DNA from: Alkalihalobacillus trypoxylicola
GTDB lineage: Bacteria; Bacillota; Bacilli; Bacillales; Bacillaceae_D
Assembly (NCBI RefSeq): GCF_001590785.1
Contig: NZ_LTAO01000037.1
Span: 76,212-140,211 of the forward strand
Direction of reading: 5' to 3'
DNA: 64,000 bases
Shown here: positions 35,369 to 45,361 of the stretch, in pieces
Position numbering within the stretch: position 1 is the stretch's first letter
Layout: each line of letters starts with the position of its first letter
Position numbers and translations under genes: made by a program
Notes under the pieces: model-generated
Database searches by the model: none
The model's input: only the letters and a program-made list of their open reading frames with translations
What the model was told of the DNA's origin: nothing

Positions 35369-35393
35369 GTTTAACATCTTGACTTATGGGTAT
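35369..35393 (+). promoter_or_regulatory. Sigma-B-type promoter before ahpC
   Basis: GTTTAA (35369-35374), 13-bp spacer, GGGTAT (35388-35393): essentially the B. subtilis sigma-B consensus. A TATAAT overlaps its -10 (35391-35396), and TTGTTT lies 18 bp before that, so a sigma-A promoter may be superimposed. Confidence 0.6.
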
Positions 35394-35417
35394 AATTCAT
35401 TAATAATAATTATGTGT

Positions 35418-35432
35418 TTATAATTAATCTAA
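35418..35432 (+). promoter_or_regulatory. PerR-box-like operator before ahpC
   Basis: TTATAATTAATCTAA matches the PerR/Fur-family consensus TTATAATNATTATAA at 12 of 14 fixed positions and lies just downstream of the predicted start point, 45 bp before ahpC, where repression by PerR would act. Confidence 0.5.
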
Positions 35433-35476
35433 TTAAGTTATTACTTAATTAACTATATTTTTAGGAGGATTTTAAT

Positions 35477-36040
35477 ATGTCACTTATCGGAAAAGAAGTA
35501 CTACCATTTAAAGCACAAGCGTACAAAAACGGTGATTTCATCGAAGTTACAGAAGAAAACTTCAAAGGAAAATGGAGTGTTGTATGCTTTTACCCAGCTG
35601 ATTTCACTTTCGTTTGTCCAACTGAGCTTGAAGATTTACAAAATCAATATGCTACTTTACAAGAACTTGGAGCAGAAGTATATTCCGTTTCAACCGATAC
35701 ACACTTTGTTCACAAAGGTTGGCATGATGCTTCTGAAAAAATCGGAAAAATTACGTATGCAATGATTGGTGATCCAACTCAAACGATTTCACGTAATTTC
35801 GAAGTCCTTAATGAAGAAAGTGGTTTAGCAGACCGTGGAACATTCATCATTGATCCTGATGGAGTTATTCAAACAGTTGAAATCAATGCAGACGGAATTG
35901 GCCGTGATGCTAGTAACTTAGTTTCAAAAATTAAAGCTGCACAATATGTGCGTAATAATCCAGGTGAAGTTTGTCCTGCAAAATGGGAAGAAGGATCTGA
36001 AACATTAAAACCAAGCCTAGATTTAGTTGGAAAAATTTAA
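35477..36040 (+). CDS. ahpC: Alkyl hydroperoxide reductase subunit C (AhpC)
   Basis: Typical 2-Cys peroxiredoxin, 187 residues, reducing H2O2, organic peroxides and peroxynitrite in the cytosol. Peroxidatic C47 lies in [13 protein letters not shown] and resolving C166 in GEVCPAKW. Strong AGGAGG Shine-Dalgarno; 13 bp before ahpF, which re-reduces it. Upstream sequences suggest both peroxide (PerR) and general-stress (sigma-B) control. Confidence 0.96.
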   Translation: MSLIGKEVLPFKAQAYKNGDFIEVTEENFKGKWSVVCFYPADFTFVCPTELEDLQNQYATLQELGAEVYSVSTDTHFVHKGWHDASEKIGKITYAMIGDPTQTISRNFEVLNEESGLADRGTFIIDPDGVIQTVEINADGIGRDASNLVSKIKAAQYVRNNPGEVCPAKWEEGSETLKPSLDLVGKI

Positions 36041-36053
36041 GGAGTGTTAGCTA

Positions 36054-37583
36054 ATGGCTCTTGACGCAGAGATTAAATCACAATTAAACCAATATATGCA
36101 ATTATTGGAAAATGATATTGTCATTAAAGTGAATGCAGGAGATGATTCTGTTTCGACAGAAATGCTTCAATTATTAGATGAATTAAAAGCAATGTCTTCT
36201 AAAATCACAGTTGAAAATGCGGCTCTGTCAAGAACGCCAAGCTTCAGTGTAAATCGTGTTGGAGAGGACACCGGTGTAACTTTCGCCGGTGTCCCTTTAG
36301 GTCACGAATTTACATCTTTAGTGTTGGCATTACTTCAAGTAAGTGGCAGACCACCTAAAATTGATTCTTCAATCATTGAGCAAATCAAAGGAATTGATGG
36401 AGAGTTTCATTTTGAATCTTATATTAGCTTAACTTGCCATAATTGCCCTGATGTTGTTCAAGCATTGAACATAATGAGTGTGCTAAATCCTAATATTACT
36501 CATACGATGATTGACGGTGCTGCCTTTAAGTCTGAAGTAGAAGAAAAGAACGTCATGGCTGTACCTACAGTCTTTTTAAATGGAGAACCATTTGGTAGCG
36601 GACGCATGAGCTTAGAAGAAATGATTGCGAAAATGGGAGTTGGAGTAGATTCAGCAGAACTATCCAGTAAAGATCCATTCGATGTTCTTGTCGTAGGTGG
36701 AGGACCTGCAGGTTCAAGTGCAGCTATTTATGCTGCCCGTAAAGGAATTCGAACAGGAATTGTAGCTGAACGATTTGGTGGCCAAGTATTAGATACATTA
36801 AGTATTGAGAACTTTATTAGTGTTCCTAAAACGGAAGGTCCTAAATTAGCTGCTAATTTAGAGGAACACGTTAAAGACTATGATGTTGATATCATGAATT
36901 TACAAACCGCTAAACGTTTAGAAAAGAAAGATCTTTTCGAATTAACTCTTGAAAATGATGCAGTTTTAAAAGCAAAAACAGTGATTCTATCTACCGGAGC
37001 TCGTTGGAGAAACGTCGGGGTTCCTGGAGAGCAAGAACTTAAAAATAAAGGGGTCGCATATTGCCCTCACTGTGACGGTCCACTATTCGAAGGTAAGGAT
37101 GTAGCTGTTATAGGTGGAGGAAATTCAGGTATAGAAGCAGCGATTGATTTAGCTGGAATTGTAAAGCATGTAACTGTTCTAGAATTTGCTCCAGAACTAA
37201 AAGCTGATAATGTCTTGCAAGATCGACTATTTAGCTTAGAAAATGTAACAGTCATTACTAACGCCCAAACCACTGAAATTACGGGAACAGACCATGTTAC
37301 TGGAATTTCATATAAGGATCGCCAAACCAATGAAGAGCATCATGTTCCATTACAAGGAGTATTTGTTCAAATTGGACTTGTTCCTAATACGGAGTGGTTA
37401 GATGCTTCAGTTGAAAAGAATAGAATTGGTGAAATTATTGTAGATAAGCATGGTGCGACTAGCGTTCCTGGACTTTTTGCAGCAGGTGATTGTACAGATA
37501 GTGCTTATAATCAAATTATTATTTCAATGGGTTCTGGTGCTACAGCTTCACTAGGCGCATTCGACTACTTGATTCGTCATTAA
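36054..37583 (+). CDS. ahpF: Alkyl hydroperoxide reductase subunit F (AhpF)
   Basis: NAD(P)H-dependent flavoprotein of 509 residues that reduces AhpC. The N-terminal double thioredoxin-fold domain has the disulfide CHNC (C128/C131); then the thioredoxin-reductase-like part with FAD site [12 protein letters not shown] (about 213-224), redox CPHC (C337/C340), the NAD site [11 protein letters not shown] and the late FAAGDCTD. Good AAGGAG site. Ends at a strong shared terminator. Confidence 0.96.
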   Translation: MALDAEIKSQLNQYMQLLENDIVIKVNAGDDSVSTEMLQLLDELKAMSSKITVENAALSRTPSFSVNRVGEDTGVTFAGVPLGHEFTSLVLALLQVSGRPPKIDSSIIEQIKGIDGEFHFESYISLTCHNCPDVVQALNIMSVLNPNITHTMIDGAAFKSEVEEKNVMAVPTVFLNGEPFGSGRMSLEEMIAKMGVGVDSAELSSKDPFDVLVVGGGPAGSSAAIYAARKGIRTGIVAERFGGQVLDTLSIENFISVPKTEGPKLAANLEEHVKDYDVDIMNLQTAKRLEKKDLFELTLENDAVLKAKTVILSTGARWRNVGVPGEQELKNKGVAYCPHCDGPLFEGKDVAVIGGGNSGIEAAIDLAGIVKHVTVLEFAPELKADNVLQDRLFSLENVTVITNAQTTEITGTDHVTGISYKDRQTNEEHHVPLQGVFVQIGLVPNTEWLDASVEKNRIGEIIVDKHGATSVPGLFAAGDCTDSAYNQIIISMGSGATASLGAFDYLIRH

Positions 37584-37617
37584 AAGACTCTTATGCAACT
37601 CGTTTTATACCCTTAAA

Positions 37618-37655
37618 AAGCGAGTCTGATCATTCGATCAGACTCGCTTTTTTTT
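37618..37655. terminator. Bidirectional terminator between ahpF and oligoendopeptidase gene
   Basis: AAAGCGAGTCTGATC pairs perfectly with GATCAGACTCGCTTT, followed by a run of T on the plus strand; A-rich on the other side, serving both convergent genes. Confidence 0.93.
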
Positions 37656-37669
37656 GAGGATTTTATTCT

Positions 37670-39445
37670 CTATATCTTAGTAAGCTCCATAAACTCCTCA
37701 ATATCATTTTTGATGACATCCAAAGCTTCTTGCCAAAACTGAGGTTTTGTTAAATCGATTTGTAAATGATTTTTTGCAAGGTCTTCAACCGTCATTCTCG
37801 CTGTATCTTTAAGTAGATTAATATAGTGGTCTTCAAAGTCCGAACCAGCTACGATAGCACGCTTGTAAATCCCTAGGCTAAATAAGTATCCAAAGGTGTA
37901 AGGGAAATTATAAAATGGAACTCCTGTTATATGAAAGTGTAATTTTGATGCCCAAAAAGTTGGTGAGTAATCACTTAGAGCCTGACCAAATGCTTCTCTT
38001 TGAGCCTCTTCCATTAAATCATTAAGTTGTTCCGTAGATACTGTATTTGTTTTCCTTGCTTCATAGAAACGAGTTTCGAATAAAAAGCGAGCATGGATGT
38101 TCATAAAGAAGGCTATGCTTCTTGAAATTTTATTCTCTAATAGAGATATTTTTAAATCTTTATTACTCGCTTCCTTTACAAGTGCATCAGCTATTATATT
38201 CTCAGCAAACGTTGAAGCTGTTTCGGCGACATTCATGGCATACCTCTGGGCAAAAGGCTCCAATTCCTTCAAGCAATGACTATGATAAGCGTGACCGAGC
38301 TCATGAGCAAGAGTCATCACATTAGACATACTATTATCATAGGTCATAAATATTCTAGACTGTTCTTGCAATGGGAAATTCGTACAAAATCCACCTGGTC
38401 TTTTACCGGCACGATTCTCAGCCTCTATCCACCCATCTCTTAAAGCTCCTTCTGCAAAGGAAGCAAGCTTTGGACTAAACGATTGAAAATGCTTTATGAT
38501 TAAGTCACAGGCTTCTTCATATGTAATTTCTGAATCACTATTATTCGGGAGAGGAGCAAATACATCATAAAAAGCAAGCTTCTCTATTCCTAATAAATGT
38601 GCTTTACGCTCCATAAATTTGTGGAGCATATCTTTGTTTTCCTCAATTGTAGACCACATCGTCGTAAGAGTATCTTTTTCCATCCGATTAATTAATAATG
38701 GTTCTTTTAATACATCTGACCAGCCTCTTGCTTCATAAAGGTTTAATCGAAATCCGGCTAAATGATTGATTGTTGTAGCAAATAAATCTGCTTTTTCTGA
38801 CCAGACCTTCTCTGCTACATGAAATGCCTGCTTTCTCACTTCTCTGTTCACATCATCCATACGGTTTTGAATTTGCCCTGCCGAAAGTAAAGTGATTTTT
38901 CCATCTTCTTCAAATGGAAATTCTAATTGTCCTACTAATTGATTATAATAACTTCCCCATGCATGATATCCATCTACTGCTAACTTTGCAGCCAGCTTTT
39001 CTTCAGATAGAGATAATTTTTCCTTGATTTGTTCTCTACTCTCTTCTAACTTAAAAGAAATGTTTTTTACTTTTTCATGCTGGATAAATGTATTCCACTC
39101 GTCCTCTGTATAGAATGATAGCTTTTCTTCGATCATTGTCCAAGCCTCAGAAATCTGTGTAGATAATGACAAAATCGTCCCCTGCCATTGTCTTGCTTTT
39201 TTGTCATGCACATCAGCAGCACTTAAACAGCTAATAAATGCTGAAGCATGCCTTGATCGTTGCATTAAAGGCTGAATGTCTCTAATTAATTCGATAACAT
39301 ATTCAAAGGACTGATGATCTTGTTTGGCCCTAATAGTAAGCTCTTTAGTCCGATCAAACGTCTCTTGAACAAATTCCTCAAATTCCGCAGAATGACTGCC
39401 CCCTTTGAAGAAAATATCCAAATCCCAATTTATTGGATATGTCAT
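37670..39445 (-). CDS. M3-family oligoendopeptidase (PepF-like)
   Basis: 591-residue cytosolic zinc metallopeptidase degrading short peptides. The active site is HELGHAYHSH, with zinc ligands H381 and H385 and catalytic E382, followed by ETASTFAENI with the third ligand. N-terminal PepF-type helical lobe (NWDLDIFFKGG). Length is standard for the M3B group. It stands alone on the minus strand, converging on ahpF. Confidence 0.9.
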   Translation of the reverse strand: MTYPINWDLDIFFKGGSHSAEFEEFVQETFDRTKELTIRAKQDHQSFEYVIELIRDIQPLMQRSRHASAFISCLSAADVHDKKARQWQGTILSLSTQISEAWTMIEEKLSFYTEDEWNTFIQHEKVKNISFKLEESREQIKEKLSLSEEKLAAKLAVDGYHAWGSYYNQLVGQLEFPFEEDGKITLLSAGQIQNRMDDVNREVRKQAFHVAEKVWSEKADLFATTINHLAGFRLNLYEARGWSDVLKEPLLINRMEKDTLTTMWSTIEENKDMLHKFMERKAHLLGIEKLAFYDVFAPLPNNSDSEITYEEACDLIIKHFQSFSPKLASFAEGALRDGWIEAENRAGKRPGGFCTNFPLQEQSRIFMTYDNSMSNVMTLAHELGHAYHSHCLKELEPFAQRYAMNVAETASTFAENIIADALVKEASNKDLKISLLENKISRSIAFFMNIHARFLFETRFYEARKTNTVSTEQLNDLMEEAQREAFGQALSDYSPTFWASKLHFHITGVPFYNFPYTFGYLFSLGIYKRAIVAGSDFEDHYINLLKDTARMTVEDLAKNHLQIDLTKPQFWQEALDVIKNDIEEFMELTKI

Positions 39446-39558
39446 AAAATCCCTCCTTTGACTTTTTTGTCTCTTCTTTATGCTAACATTAAATTCTCAC
39501 TCTAGAAAATAGTACTATACTATTCATTTATGAAGAAAAAATGAATAGTTATGGAACC

Positions 39559-40089
39559 TCACCCTAAAAATAAAGCCCCGTACAGTAAAGCACCTACGAT
39601 TACAAAGGCAGGATGAACCTTCCATTTTTCTAATAGTAATAAGCTAGCAATGGTCAAAAAAGCCATATGCCATATACCAGAGCTTTCAACCGAGGTAAAG
39701 AAAAATTCATAAGCCATTACTCCTAATAAGACAGCAACAGTAGGTCGAATAAAACCAGTCATTCTTTTGACTTTCGGTGAATTTTTAAACTTATACAGTA
39801 GCTTTAATAAAAAGACCATTGCTAATAAGGAAGGTGCAACACTAGCAAATAAAGCAACGGAAGCCCCTAGTGCGCCTCCAACTTCGTATCCGATATAACC
39901 AGCCATTTTTGTAACAATAGGCCCAGGTAAAGCATTTCCGATGGCTAATATCTCACCGAATCGCTCAGTGGACACCCACCCATAATTATGAACAACCTCT
40001 TCTTGAATTAAAGGAATCGTCGCTGGTCCTCCTCCATATCCAACAATTCCCGGAATAAAAAAAGCTAAGAAAATCTCCCAATATATCAT
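39559..40089 (-). CDS. ywrA: Chromate transporter, half-size CHR subunit (YwrA-like)
   Basis: One CHR domain of 176 residues with about six membrane helices: N-terminal FFIPGIVGYGGGPATIPLIQEEVV and the GNALPGPIVTKMAGYIGY motif. In B. subtilis two half-size proteins, YwrB and YwrA (Chr3N/Chr3C), together form a chromate efflux pump. The start lies 1 bp from the end of the companion gene. Whether chromate is the natural substrate cannot be seen. Confidence 0.88.
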   Translation of the reverse strand: MIYWEIFLAFFIPGIVGYGGGPATIPLIQEEVVHNYGWVSTERFGEILAIGNALPGPIVTKMAGYIGYEVGGALGASVALFASVAPSLLAMVFLLKLLYKFKNSPKVKRMTGFIRPTVAVLLGVMAYEFFFTSVESSGIWHMAFLTIASLLLLEKWKVHPAFVIVGALLYGALFLG

Positions 40090-40090
40090 A

Positions 40091-40669
40091 TTACTCCCCC
40101 TGCTTCTCTTTTGGTACGGAAGTTACTGGTTTATCTCTTTTTAAAAGAGCGCATACTAACAAGACTGAGATTAAAATAGCAGGATGAATATTAAAGAATT
40201 GATAAAAAATTAAACTTAAAATAGTTAAAATAACCATCCAAGTAAAACCAAGTCCCTTATTGGCTTGCTTTAAAAATCCGTACGTTAAAGTTGCCAGCAT
40301 GACACCAACTACAGGAGCTACTGCTTCTGTCATTCCTGCCACAACTCTAGAATCACGAAATTGACTTAGTACACCAATTAAAGCGATGATTAAAATAACA
40401 GTAGGCATAATCGTTGCCAATGTAGCATTTATTAGACCTACCCAACCTCCTACTTTATAACCGATATATCCGCTCATTTTTGTATTAATAGGTCCAGGTA
40501 AAGAATTTCCTAGTGCTAATATATCTCCAAATTCTTCATCGGTTAACCAGCGATAATGAGTAACTACTTCTTTATGCACAAGTGGTATGGTTGAAGGTCC
40601 TCCTCCATATCCAAGCATTCCTGAGCGAAAAAAAGCGATAAAAATATCTCTTTGTTTTCTCCAATCCAT
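40091..40669 (-). CDS. ywrB: Chromate transporter, half-size CHR subunit (YwrB-like)
   Basis: 192-residue CHR domain paired with the next gene: FFRSGMLGYGGGPSTIPLVHKEVV and GNSLPGPINTKMSGYIGY. The two subunits share the same motifs, as expected from a split duplicated transporter. Divergent from the Lrp-type regulator (YwrC-like), the same trio as in B. subtilis. Confidence 0.88.
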   Translation of the reverse strand: MDWRKQRDIFIAFFRSGMLGYGGGPSTIPLVHKEVVTHYRWLTDEEFGDILALGNSLPGPINTKMSGYIGYKVGGWVGLINATLATIMPTVILIIALIGVLSQFRDSRVVAGMTEAVAPVVGVMLATLTYGFLKQANKGLGFTWMVILTILSLIFYQFFNIHPAILISVLLVCALLKRDKPVTSVPKEKQGE

Positions 40670-40827
40670 CTCAAACCCTCACTTTACATATGTAAATATA
40701 TAATCCTTTTTTTATTTACTATGATTATAAAACAGGTTAAAATGATTTACAAACGGAATTTTTATTCGTAAAATTCTATCAGTAAGTAAGTTATCTACTT
40801 ATCCTTACAATAAAAGGAGAAATCAAT

Positions 40828-41277
40828 ATGAAAATAGATGCTAACGATCGGAAAATACTTGAGTTATTAACTAAAAATGGGAGAATGTCTTATGTAGATA
40901 TAGCCAAGGAATTAGGCTTGTCACGAGTAGCTATTCGAGAGCGAATTAATCAATTAATGAAAGAAGGAGTCATCGAAAAATTTAGTGTGGTCATTAATTC
41001 TGATAAAATCGGAAAAAAGGTTTCTGCTTTTTTTGAAGTAGATTGCGAGCCTACTTCCCTTGTCTCAGTAGCTGAAGAGCTAGCTGACAATCCTAAGGTG
41101 GCAAGCTGCTATCAAATGACTGGCCCGAGCACATTACATATGCATGTACTTGTCAATGATTTTGAGGAGCTCGAGAATTTTATCAATGAGGAACTATATA
41201 GCTTAGAAGGAATTACAAGAGTGGAAAGTCATATTCTTTTACGAAGATTTAAAAGTAGAACGGGTCTAAAACTATAA
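40828..41277 (+). CDS. ywrC: Lrp/AsnC-family regulator (YwrC-like)
   Basis: 149 residues: N-terminal winged HTH (ILELLTKNGRMSYVDIAKEL, RVAIRERINQL) and C-terminal RAM effector domain (KVASCYQMTGPSTLHMHVLV). Shine-Dalgarno AAAGGAG. Divergent from ywrB-ywrA, which it regulates in B. subtilis. Effector unknown. Confidence 0.88.
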   Translation: MKIDANDRKILELLTKNGRMSYVDIAKELGLSRVAIRERINQLMKEGVIEKFSVVINSDKIGKKVSAFFEVDCEPTSLVSVAEELADNPKVASCYQMTGPSTLHMHVLVNDFEELENFINEELYSLEGITRVESHILLRRFKSRTGLKL

Positions 41278-41296
41278 GGAAGTACTTTATTTTTAG

Positions 41297-41827
41297 TTAT
41301 TGTTTAGATATGATGTCTAATTTCTCACCATACTCCAACAGCATTAAATAGGGGTCATCTCCTTTTAAATTTAATAGCTTGCAAAACGCCGGCTCTGTTT
41401 TTAAGCCTTTCTTTTTTAAATCGATGACTTCCTCTTTTAAAAATGGCCATTTTTCGATTAGACACCATTCAATGATCATATGTAAGTAGGCATTTTGTTC
41501 TTTGACAGCCTTATTTTGAGCAAATATCTCGATCATAAAACCATTGTAATAAAAGCTTACTGTCATGTAATCCCTGCCTTTATTTATTTTAAAGGTGTCA
41601 AGGTGACCATATAACTTTTTGACTTCAGATTCAAATATATGAAAAAGATGCACCTCAACGATAATATCCAAATCGGCATCCAGCAGGTCAATCCCAATAG
41701 GTATAGTTCCACAAAGGAGAGGAGTATAGTGTGCTAACTCCTCCATAATTCTGATTTGCTGTAGAGTAAGGTATGCCTTTCTTTGTTTAGCCGTTCCCTT
41801 TTTTAAATAATGAATCTCTTCAAACAA
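41297..41827 (-). CDS. DUF4269 nucleotidyltransferase-like protein
   Basis: 176-residue cytosolic protein with a nucleotidyltransferase-like core: GTIPIGIDLLDADLDIIVEV has the spaced Asp residues of that fold, and the C-terminal half is helical with GLKTEPAFCKLL. This fits DUF4269, an uncharacterised Bacillus family. TTG start at 41827 preceded by AGGAGGGTG. It lies 12 bp after the DUF4129 gene, perhaps as the last gene of that operon. Confidence 0.7.
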   Translation of the reverse strand: MFEEIHYLKKGTAKQRKAYLTLQQIRIMEELAHYTPLLCGTIPIGIDLLDADLDIIVEVHLFHIFESEVKKLYGHLDTFKINKGRDYMTVSFYYNGFMIEIFAQNKAVKEQNAYLHMIIEWCLIEKWPFLKEEVIDLKKKGLKTEPAFCKLLNLKGDDPYLMLLEYGEKLDIISKQ

Positions 41828-41839
41828 AGTTACACCCTC

Positions 41840-43147
41840 CTAGTTATTTTGAATACGCTCCATAACCCAAACTCTTAGTTTTTCTACATCGGAATCTTTA
41901 ATAGTAGCCAAGCTATATCTTGCCCTACTATAATTTTCTTGTAAAATCGCCACCTCTTTATCCTCTTCATAATGAGACAATAAAATTTGGACCATTTCAT
42001 TAGCTGTATAGCTATTTTTCCTTACAAATCCATTTTTCACTTCTTGATGAATAAAGAGTCTAAATAAATGACGAATCTTCTCTTGATTAGTAGAATAATC
42101 CTCTAATGAAGCTTGTTTTTTAAACTTAGAGACAAGCCAATCCCTTGACTTCTTTTGTAGCTCATCCGTGATTTTTTTAAAATTTATTAATTTTTCCTTT
42201 TCATCTATATAATCAGCTTCTTCTTCTTCCTTATTCCTTATAGACCATTTTTCGAGAGATTTTTTTAACCAATTAAATAATTTAGCAAGCTTTTTCCGCA
42301 ACCCTTTTAGAATGAAAATTAGTATGAATACGAGCCCTCCTACTAATAAAATCATTCCAAAGTAATTCAGAATAGTCACCCAAAAGGAGCTTTGATTTTG
42401 TTCACTCTCACCTAGCATTTCTTCTAATTGATTAACAGGCATTTCAGGCTCTAAAGGAATATATTCCCCTTCGTTAGAGCCAATCGATTCTAAAATAAAA
42501 CCTATTGCATTTCTTAGCATATTGAGTAACTCTGACAGATAACTTGCATTAGCCAACAAAGCAGCAAAAAGAATCGTTAAAAATATAAGGAAGCGATTTT
42601 GTCTTTTGGTTGCCATACCGATTATTGGTTTTTCTCGGTCGGAGAGTGTCGCCAGTTTAATATGTACATGGTTACTATAAAATAAGGTAAGACAAACATA
42701 AAAGAAACCAACTAGGTTAAGTGTCAATAAATCATTGACCAAAGATGAATGAAACCTAAAAACAAAGTAAAACAATACATAACCAACCATACCGTACCAA
42801 AGTAATTTAACGGGAATAATCTTGGCAAGTATTTCTCTACTATAATAAAAGCCCCGCAAGCATAAGCTCATAAGGAAAAGAAACAAAACGATTCCCCAAA
42901 TAATAGGAGTGTTAACTAGATAAACGGGACCGATGGAAAGAATAATTGCTGAAATGACCGCAATCATTCGACTTCGATTGCTAAAAATGTCTCCTAGCCA
43001 TATACAAACAACAAACATAAGATAAACAAATACAAGCCAAATTAAAAATAATGATTCTCCCACCGCTATTTTGCCTAAAAATAAAATGACGGGGAAAAAA
43101 ATGAAATATTCTAGTAAGGCTAACAGCATTTTTTTGATAAACATAAG
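41840..43147 (-). CDS. Membrane protein with C-terminal DUF4129 region
   Basis: 435 residues: an N-terminal cluster of about six helices, a helix near 185-205, an extracytoplasmic segment, another helix near 260-285, then a cytoplasmic tail ending in a DUF4129-like domain (IRHLFRLFIHQEV, YTANEMVQILLSHY). In B. subtilis the matching position (YebA) has a transglutaminase-core domain in the middle; here that domain is absent. Third gene of the MoxR/DUF58 operon, 11 bp after DUF58. ATG 43147 has AGAGGAGG. Function unknown, likely envelope-related. Confidence 0.68.
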   Translation of the reverse strand, partial: LMFIKKMLLALLEYFIFFPVILFLGKIAVGESLFLIWLVFVYLMFVVCIWLGDIFSNRSRMIAVISAIILSIGPVYLVNTPIIWGIVLFLFLMSLCLRGFYYSREILAKIIPVKLLWYGMVGYVLFYFVFRFHSSLVNDLLTLNLVGFFYVCLTLFYSNHVHIKLATLSDREKPIIGMATKRQNRFLIFLTILFAALLANASYLSELLNMLRNAIGFILESIGSNEGEYIPLEPEMPVNQLEEMLGESEQNQSSFWVTILNYFGMILLVGGLVFILIFILKGLRKKLAKLFNWLKKSLEKWSIRNKEEEEADYIDEKEKLINFKKITDELQKKSRDWLVSKFKKQASLEDYSTNQEKIRHLFRLFIHQEVKNGFVRKNSYTANEMVQILLSHYEEDKEVAILQENYSRARYSLATIKDSDVEKLRVWVMERIQNN

Positions 43148-43158
43148 CGCCTCCTCTC

Positions 43159-44268
43159 TTATGCTCGTTTTTGATAGTTTTTTTCTTCTATCCACATCGT
43201 ATGAACTTTATTTCTTAATCTTTTTAACTGCTCGATTTGTATATTTGCCTTATCATTTAATTGCGGAGTTATAATTAAAATATCTTGACCGTTCAATCTA
43301 CTTTGAACATCCTGTTCTAAAAGCTGACCAAAAGTAACACTTGGTGCCAACTGCAAACGTGCTAACTGCTCATACAATGCTTGTAAATGAACCTTTCCTT
43401 TTAGTGGCTTTATTCTTATAGGCTTTCTTTTATTACGGACACTCTCCGCTCCCTCAGTTACATAGGAATTACAATATAGTCCAACAGCTAAGCCATTATT
43501 AATCATAAATGTTGCCAATGTAGCCGCATAGGATATCGCTTTTTCCAATTGTTGTTCATACCTCTCTTGGTTCCAATTTTCTTCCTCTTGATCAAAATTG
43601 ATATAAAGGAGAAAATCATAATTTGCGGTAAAGTCCCTTTTATTCACTTGAAGCTCACCGGTCCTTACAGTCGCTTTCCAATTAACTTGCTTCATTGTAT
43701 CGTTTGTTCCATACCGTCTCACTCCTGAAACGATAAACGGGTCCTCAATAATCCAACGCTTTACAATCGTATCTCCCTGCCAGCTTGATGAAGGCAGTGG
43801 AAGCTCAGACATCTTTAGTAGTTTAGGATAAACGATTATTTCACAATCTACGTGGATGGTTTTGAAGTTTTGAGATATCCCAAGTAAATCTCCACTTGTC
43901 ATCGTTACAGTAGGAAGCGAATAAAAGCCTCTTTTCATACAAGTCACTTGATGTCTCCGTTTAATTTTTTGGAAAGGAGCTAAAGTAAACAAGCTTCTAT
44001 GAAATTGGTCTCCAACAACATTTAAATTTTCTTGTGAACCAAATCTTAAATTTGGATGCATTCTAGATTCTAATCTTATCCATGGTAATGGTAAAAGCTT
44101 GTAGTTCGATATTTCTTCTGTCATTACCGTTTTTTGCCCCTCAAAAACCTTTGGTTGATTAATATAACGACTATAATGCATTTTGGACAATGCCCATTTA
44201 CTATAAATAACGACCTGTACGAAGACGATTAGACTTAATATAATAATAAAAGATGGGATAGCCATCAT
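43159..44268 (-). CDS. DUF58 (von Willebrand-like) membrane-anchored protein
   Basis: 369 residues: one N-terminal membrane helix (4-24), a beta-rich extracytoplasmic-type region, then the DUF58 signature YGTNDTMKQVNWKATVRTGELQ before a vWA-like fold. It overlaps moxR by four bases (ATGA). MoxR ATPases and DUF58 proteins form chaperone-like pairs; role here unknown. Confidence 0.85.
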   Translation of the reverse strand: MMAIPSFIIILSLIVFVQVVIYSKWALSKMHYSRYINQPKVFEGQKTVMTEEISNYKLLPLPWIRLESRMHPNLRFGSQENLNVVGDQFHRSLFTLAPFQKIKRRHQVTCMKRGFYSLPTVTMTSGDLLGISQNFKTIHVDCEIIVYPKLLKMSELPLPSSSWQGDTIVKRWIIEDPFIVSGVRRYGTNDTMKQVNWKATVRTGELQVNKRDFTANYDFLLYINFDQEEENWNQERYEQQLEKAISYAATLATFMINNGLAVGLYCNSYVTEGAESVRNKRKPIRIKPLKGKVHLQALYEQLARLQLAPSVTFGQLLEQDVQSRLNGQDILIITPQLNDKANIQIEQLKRLRNKVHTMWIEEKNYQKRA

Positions 44269-45239
44269 AACAAGTGACTTCCTTTTTCTTTAAAATCCCC
44301 CTCGACTGGAGCTTTTACACTATTGATAATTCCCTCTAGAATTTGCTCATTTGTTGCTGTTTGTTGATACAATTGATTGGAAACGATTCGGTGACTAAGA
44401 ACAGGTAAAGCCATTTTTTTGATATCATCTGGCTCTACGTAATCTCTACCTTGAAGAATTGCATATACTTGTATTGCTTTTAGTAGAGCTTGGCTGCCTC
44501 TCGGACTAACTCCTAATTCAATATCAGGGTGTGTCCTCGTTTTCTCAACAATATCCATTAAATAATTCAAAATATCGTCATTGACATATACATCTGAATA
44601 AACGTCTTGAGCTTGAATCAAATCATGTTCATTCACTATTGCTTCTATAGTCGATAAAGGACTTTTTTCCTTGAATCTTTTTAATATCTCTATCCCTTCT
44701 TCCTTACTTGGATAACCCATCGATATTCTAATTAAAAAACGATCGAGTTGAGCTTCAGGTAACGGAAAAGTTCCTTGGCTTTCAACAGGATTTTGAGTCG
44801 CTATAACCATAAATGGTCTCGAAAGTGAATGAGTAACACCATCTATCGTAACCTGCCGTTCTTCCATACATTCTAATAAACTCGACTGTGTTCTAGGTGT
44901 TGCACGATTAATTTCATCCGCTAAAACGATATTTGAAAAAAGTGGGCCTGGCCGAAATTCAAACTCTCCACTTTTTTGATTATAAAATTGAATTCCAGTT
45001 AAATCAGTCGGCAATAGGTCGGGAGTAAATTGTATACGATTAAATGAGGTTCCTAACGATTTAGCCATTGTTTTTGCAAGTACGGTCTTTCCTGTTCCAG
45101 GAACATCATCTAATAATACATGGCTCGATGAAAACAGGGCGACTAACATTAAATCAATGATTTCATCCTTTCCTACTATCACTTGATTAATAGACTTTTT
45201 AATAGAGGTGGCTAATCTCTCTACATCTCTAATTTCCAT
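44265..45239 (-). CDS. MoxR-family AAA+ ATPase
   Basis: 324-residue AAA+ protein: Walker A DDVPGTGKT, Walker B VLADEINRATPRTQSSLLE, sensor 1 IATQNPVE, arginine-rich AQLDRFLIR and sensor 2 SPRGSQALLKA. Proposed to remodel or insert metal into the partner vWA proteins. ATG 45239 chosen, with GAGTGGAG 6 nt upstream. First gene of the operon with DUF58, DUF4129 and possibly DUF4269. Confidence 0.9.
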   Translation of the reverse strand: MEIRDVERLATSIKKSINQVIVGKDEIIDLMLVALFSSSHVLLDDVPGTGKTVLAKTMAKSLGTSFNRIQFTPDLLPTDLTGIQFYNQKSGEFEFRPGPLFSNIVLADEINRATPRTQSSLLECMEERQVTIDGVTHSLSRPFMVIATQNPVESQGTFPLPEAQLDRFLIRISMGYPSKEEGIEILKRFKEKSPLSTIEAIVNEHDLIQAQDVYSDVYVNDDILNYLMDIVEKTRTHPDIELGVSPRGSQALLKAIQVYAILQGRDYVEPDDIKKMALPVLSHRIVSNQLYQQTATNEQILEGIINSVKAPVEGDFKEKGSHLL

Positions 45240-45361
45240 TATAATCTCCACTCCTCATTTCTTATGTTTGTAAGAGCTTACATATCCTCTTAAGTACCTT
45301 TTGACAAAAGTGGATAAATTCCTCTTTATTATTTAAATGATTTTCGTCATCCTTTACTTAA

